From positions 1-7,538 of the forward strand of contig JAYSLY010000035.1 of the NCBI GenBank assembly GCA_043725085.1: 7,538 nt of DNA. Direction: 5' to 3'. This DNA is from UBA9630 sp043725085. Lineage in GTDB: Bacteria > Patescibacteriota > Minisyncoccia > Moranbacterales > UBA2206. This document shows, one piece after another, positions 5,093 to 7,538 of the stretch. The notes beneath the pieces were generated by a model. It had not been told where the DNA came from. It ran no database searches and saw only the letters and a list, made by a program, of their open reading frames with translations. The translations under genes and the position numbers were made by a program. How positions within the stretch are numbered: the stretch's first letter is position 1; the number at the start of each line of letters is the position of its first letter.

Positions 5093-7435
5093 ATGAAGCC
5101 ACAGAATAAATTAGAAAGTGAAACTATTCCAACAGGAATTAAAAATGATCATCGGGTAAGAATAATTTTGCCAGCTTTGGCTTTTTTGTTTTTTGCGCTG
5201 CTGATTGCGCAACATTATTTTTATACGAAAAATGGCGGAGGAATGAGGAAAGATAACTTCATGGGCAATGCAAGCGGGCAAAATATTCCGCTTGTGCAAA
5301 AGCTGGAAAATCAAGCCAAAATTAAGAAATTTTCCAATTATGCGGAGCTGCAGGATTTTGTGGAGCAAAATTCCAGTGGGGACAACTACGGAGGCAGATT
5401 TATGAATAGCGGCGGAGCGACACTTATGGATGGCACTGCTCCGATGGCAAAAGATTCTGCGGTGGCGACCGGTATGGGTGGAGCGAACTTTTCACAGACG
5501 AATGTGCAAGTGGCAGGTGTGGATGAAGCGGATTTGGTCAAGACTGACGGGACATATATCTATAGTGTGGCAGACAAAACTTTATTCATCACTAAAGCCT
5601 ATCCGGCGGACAGTGCTGAAGTGGAGTCGAAAATTGAATTTAAATCAACTCCCGAGAGTGTTTATTTGCAAGGTGATCGTTTGGTGATCTTTGGCGGCGA
5701 TCAGGATATTATGACAATGGACTATTATCACGGATTCAAGCGCCAATCGCCCTATTCTTTTTTCAAAGTTTTTGATATTTCAGACAAAAAAAATCCGAAA
5801 CAAATTCGTGATTTGGATTTTGAAGGGAGCTACCTAAACTCGCGAATGATCGGCAATTATGTCTATTTCATCACTTCAACTTATACGCAATATTACGACG
5901 GAGAAACGCCGATTCCCAGAATCTTAGATTCTGGAAAAGAGATCCATGATGGAAAAAATCTTTCAAAGTGTCCGAATTGTCCGGATGTTTATTATTTTGA
6001 TATGCCTTATGATTCAATCAATATGGTTAATGTGGCAGCAGTTAACATCAACGACGAGAGTGAAAATCTAGCTAATCAAGTTTATCTTATGTCCGGTGAG
6101 CAAAATTTTTATGCTTCAAAAAATAATCTCTATATCACGTATACAAAACACCTGAGCGAGTATGATTTATTCATGGGGATGGCGAGAGACATTCTTTTTG
6201 CGCGCCTAAGTCAAAAAGATCAAGATCAAATTGGAAAAATTGAAGCGGTGGACAGATCGGTTCTGACCGATAGCGAAAAAATGGGAAAGATTAGTGTGGT
6301 CATTGAGCATTATCTGAGTTCTCTTTCTGATGATGAGAGGCAAAAAACGCAAAGTGAATTAGAAGATCGGATGAAAGAAAAATATGCCGATATTTCCAAG
6401 GAGTTGGAAAAAACGGTCATTCACAAAATCGCTATTTCCGGTAATAAAATTGAATATCAAAATTTTGGAGAAGTGACCGGAGCGGTGCTTAATCAATTTT
6501 CGATGGACGAAGACGAGAGTGGAAATTTCCGTATCGCGACGACCAAAAATCAGACTTTTTCTCCACTTTATTTTTTCAACAATTTTGGAGCGGGCGGAGC
6601 GGAAAAAATGGTAGCGAATGGAGGCCAAGAGCTAGACGCTAGTCAGAATCAATCTTATAGCAATCTCTACGTTTTGGATGGTAATTTAAAAGTGATTGGC
6701 AAAGTGGAAAATTTAGCGCCAGGCGAACGAATCTATTCAGCCAGGTTTATGCAAAATCGCGCCTATCTCACGACTTTTAAGCAAGTTGATCCGCTATTTG
6801 TTATTGACCTGAAAGACGCCAATAATCCCAAGGTTTTGGGAAAATTGAAAGTGCCTGGTTTTTCGGATTATCTGCATCCCTATGATGACAATACCTTAAT
6901 CGGTCTGGGAAAAGTAACACAGGGGAATAGTTCTGGCGGGGTAGTGACGAAAGGTCTCAAGCTTTCGCTTTTTGATGTGAGTGATGTTTCCAATCCAAAA
7001 GAAATTAATTCATACGAGCTAGGCGGAGCGGGGAGTGATTCTTTGGCGCTGAGCGATCATAAAGCCTTTCTCTTTTCGCGTGAGAAAAATCTGCTAGTCA
7101 TTCCGGTAACACTGAGAGATAATTTAATAAATATGCCGATGTCATGGCAAGACGCTTTTAATGGAGCGGCGGTATTTGGAGTGGATAAAAATGGTTTCAA
7201 ATTGAAAGGCAAAATTAGTCAAGATATTAAAACTAATCAAAAGAGCGGCTATGATTATTATGGCAACGGGCTAAAACGAGCTTTGTATATTGCAAATAAT
7301 CTCTACACGGTTTCAGATCAATATTTGCAGGTTAATAATTTGGACAATTTGGATTTGGTCAAAAAAGTCCCACTCAAGGGAGAGGAAGATTTTCGGGTTG
7401 TGCCAATGGCGCTGCCGGGGGCGATGCAAAAATAG
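5093..7435 (+). CDS. Membrane-anchored protein with C-terminal beta-propeller domain (Beta_propel family)
   Basis: The 780-aa product has a short basic N-terminus and one hydrophobic segment (about 22-44), likely a signal anchor that places the rest outside. A Gly/Ser/Met-rich linker reaches about residue 130. The remainder matches the secreted beta-propeller family (PF09826/COG4880), known from archaea and some bacteria. Hallmarks are NVQVAGVDEADLVKTDG (137-153), LNQFSMDE (466-473), RIATT (480-484), LAPGERIYSARFM (541-553), TFKQVDPLFVIDL (561-573) and KVPGFSDYLHPYDDN (586-600). A charged helical stretch (about 355-445) interrupts the blades. The only two cysteines form CPNC (293-296). The biochemical role of the family is not established; an extracellular binding or scaffold role is inferred. 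I chose the ATG at 5093. An in-frame TTG at 5030 would overlap argS and add 21 basic residues that do not resemble the family. It follows argS by 34 nt, probably in one transcript, with no Shine-Dalgarno site. Confidence 0.9.
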   Translation: MKPQNKLESETIPTGIKNDHRVRIILPALAFLFFALLIAQHYFYTKNGGGMRKDNFMGNASGQNIPLVQKLENQAKIKKFSNYAELQDFVEQNSSGDNYGGRFMNSGGATLMDGTAPMAKDSAVATGMGGANFSQTNVQVAGVDEADLVKTDGTYIYSVADKTLFITKAYPADSAEVESKIEFKSTPESVYLQGDRLVIFGGDQDIMTMDYYHGFKRQSPYSFFKVFDISDKKNPKQIRDLDFEGSYLNSRMIGNYVYFITSTYTQYYDGETPIPRILDSGKEIHDGKNLSKCPNCPDVYYFDMPYDSINMVNVAAVNINDESENLANQVYLMSGEQNFYASKNNLYITYTKHLSEYDLFMGMARDILFARLSQKDQDQIGKIEAVDRSVLTDSEKMGKISVVIEHYLSSLSDDERQKTQSELEDRMKEKYADISKELEKTVIHKIAISGNKIEYQNFGEVTGAVLNQFSMDEDESGNFRIATTKNQTFSPLYFFNNFGAGGAEKMVANGGQELDASQNQSYSNLYVLDGNLKVIGKVENLAPGERIYSARFMQNRAYLTTFKQVDPLFVIDLKDANNPKVLGKLKVPGFSDYLHPYDDNTLIGLGKVTQGNSSGGVVTKGLKLSLFDVSDVSNPKEINSYELGGAGSDSLALSDHKAFLFSREKNLLVIPVTLRDNLINMPMSWQDAFNGAAVFGVDKNGFKLKGKISQDIKTNQKSGYDYYGNGLKRALYIANNLYTVSDQYLQVNNLDNLDLVKKVPLKGEEDFRVVPMALPGAMQK

Positions 7436-7538
7436 GAGAAGTATATTCCAATCCTAAGATAAGACTAAAGGAAGGTCATTTTCAAAAATGGACTTACTGA
7501 GTTAATTTGTTAATTTATGACTGATTTTCTTAAATAAT

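Noticed and set aside
7436..7538. Possible terminator, promoter or repeat in the last 103 bases
   Set aside because: GTCATTTT/AAAATGGAC near 7477-7496 forms only a short bulged A/T stem without a U-tract. TTGTTA (7507-7512) with TTAAAT (7530-7535) has 17-bp spacing but is weak and at the window edge. The tandem GTTAATTT (7501-7516) is short and AT-rich.
1..7538. Alternative genetic code (UGA recoded as Gly, as in Gracilibacteria/SR1)
   Set aside because: All genes end in TAA or TAG, but none contains an in-frame TGA, so the standard bacterial code explains everything seen.
1..7538. CRISPR array, tRNA/rRNA gene, transposase or IS ends
   Set aside because: No spaced identical repeats, cloverleaf-type sequence, transposase motif or terminal inverted repeats were seen.

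Overview
The window looks like bacterial chromosome from a Candidate Phyla Radiation / Patescibacteria lineage (Parcubacteria-like). The evidence is indirect. The DNA is AT-leaning. ArgS is short (526 aa). There is a Cys-rich secreted protein with tandem Ig-like repeats of a style common in that group, and a secreted C-terminal beta-propeller protein whose family is shared with archaea. No start codon has a clear Shine-Dalgarno site. All genes read through with the standard bacterial code and end in TAA or TAG. No 16S or other phylogenetic marker is present to confirm the lineage.

All genes lie on the + strand. Positions 3-176 hold the last 57 codons of a Cys-rich, probably secreted protein that begins outside the window. 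A candidate extended -10 promoter (227-235) precedes a two-gene unit. Its first gene (282-1058) encodes a four-TM protein with a signal-peptidase-I-like domain in which both residues of the catalytic Ser/Lys dyad appear to be replaced. Its second gene, 15 nt later (1074-3284), encodes a 736-aa secreted protein: signal peptide, Cys-rich head, Fn3-like domain, five Ig-like modules and a Cys-rich tail. A perfect 19-bp stem terminator (3321-3370) closes this unit.

A second unit starts in the 3365-3477 gap. It has two candidate promoters separated by a dyad and a tandem 9-bp repeat. The downstream promoter (TTGATT-N17-TATACT) would start transcription almost on the argS ATG, giving a leaderless message. 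argS (3478-5058) is followed 34 nt later by a membrane-anchored beta-propeller protein (5093-7435), probably co-transcribed. The last 103 bases hold no gene or terminator that I can support.

The most interesting idea is the first unit: a signal peptidase homologue that looks catalytically dead, paired with a large disulfide-rich surface protein. Inactive signal-peptidase homologues (SipA) act as assembly factors in streptococcal pilus loci, so a non-proteolytic role in folding, export or assembly of the neighbour is a testable hypothesis. The sequence does not prove it.
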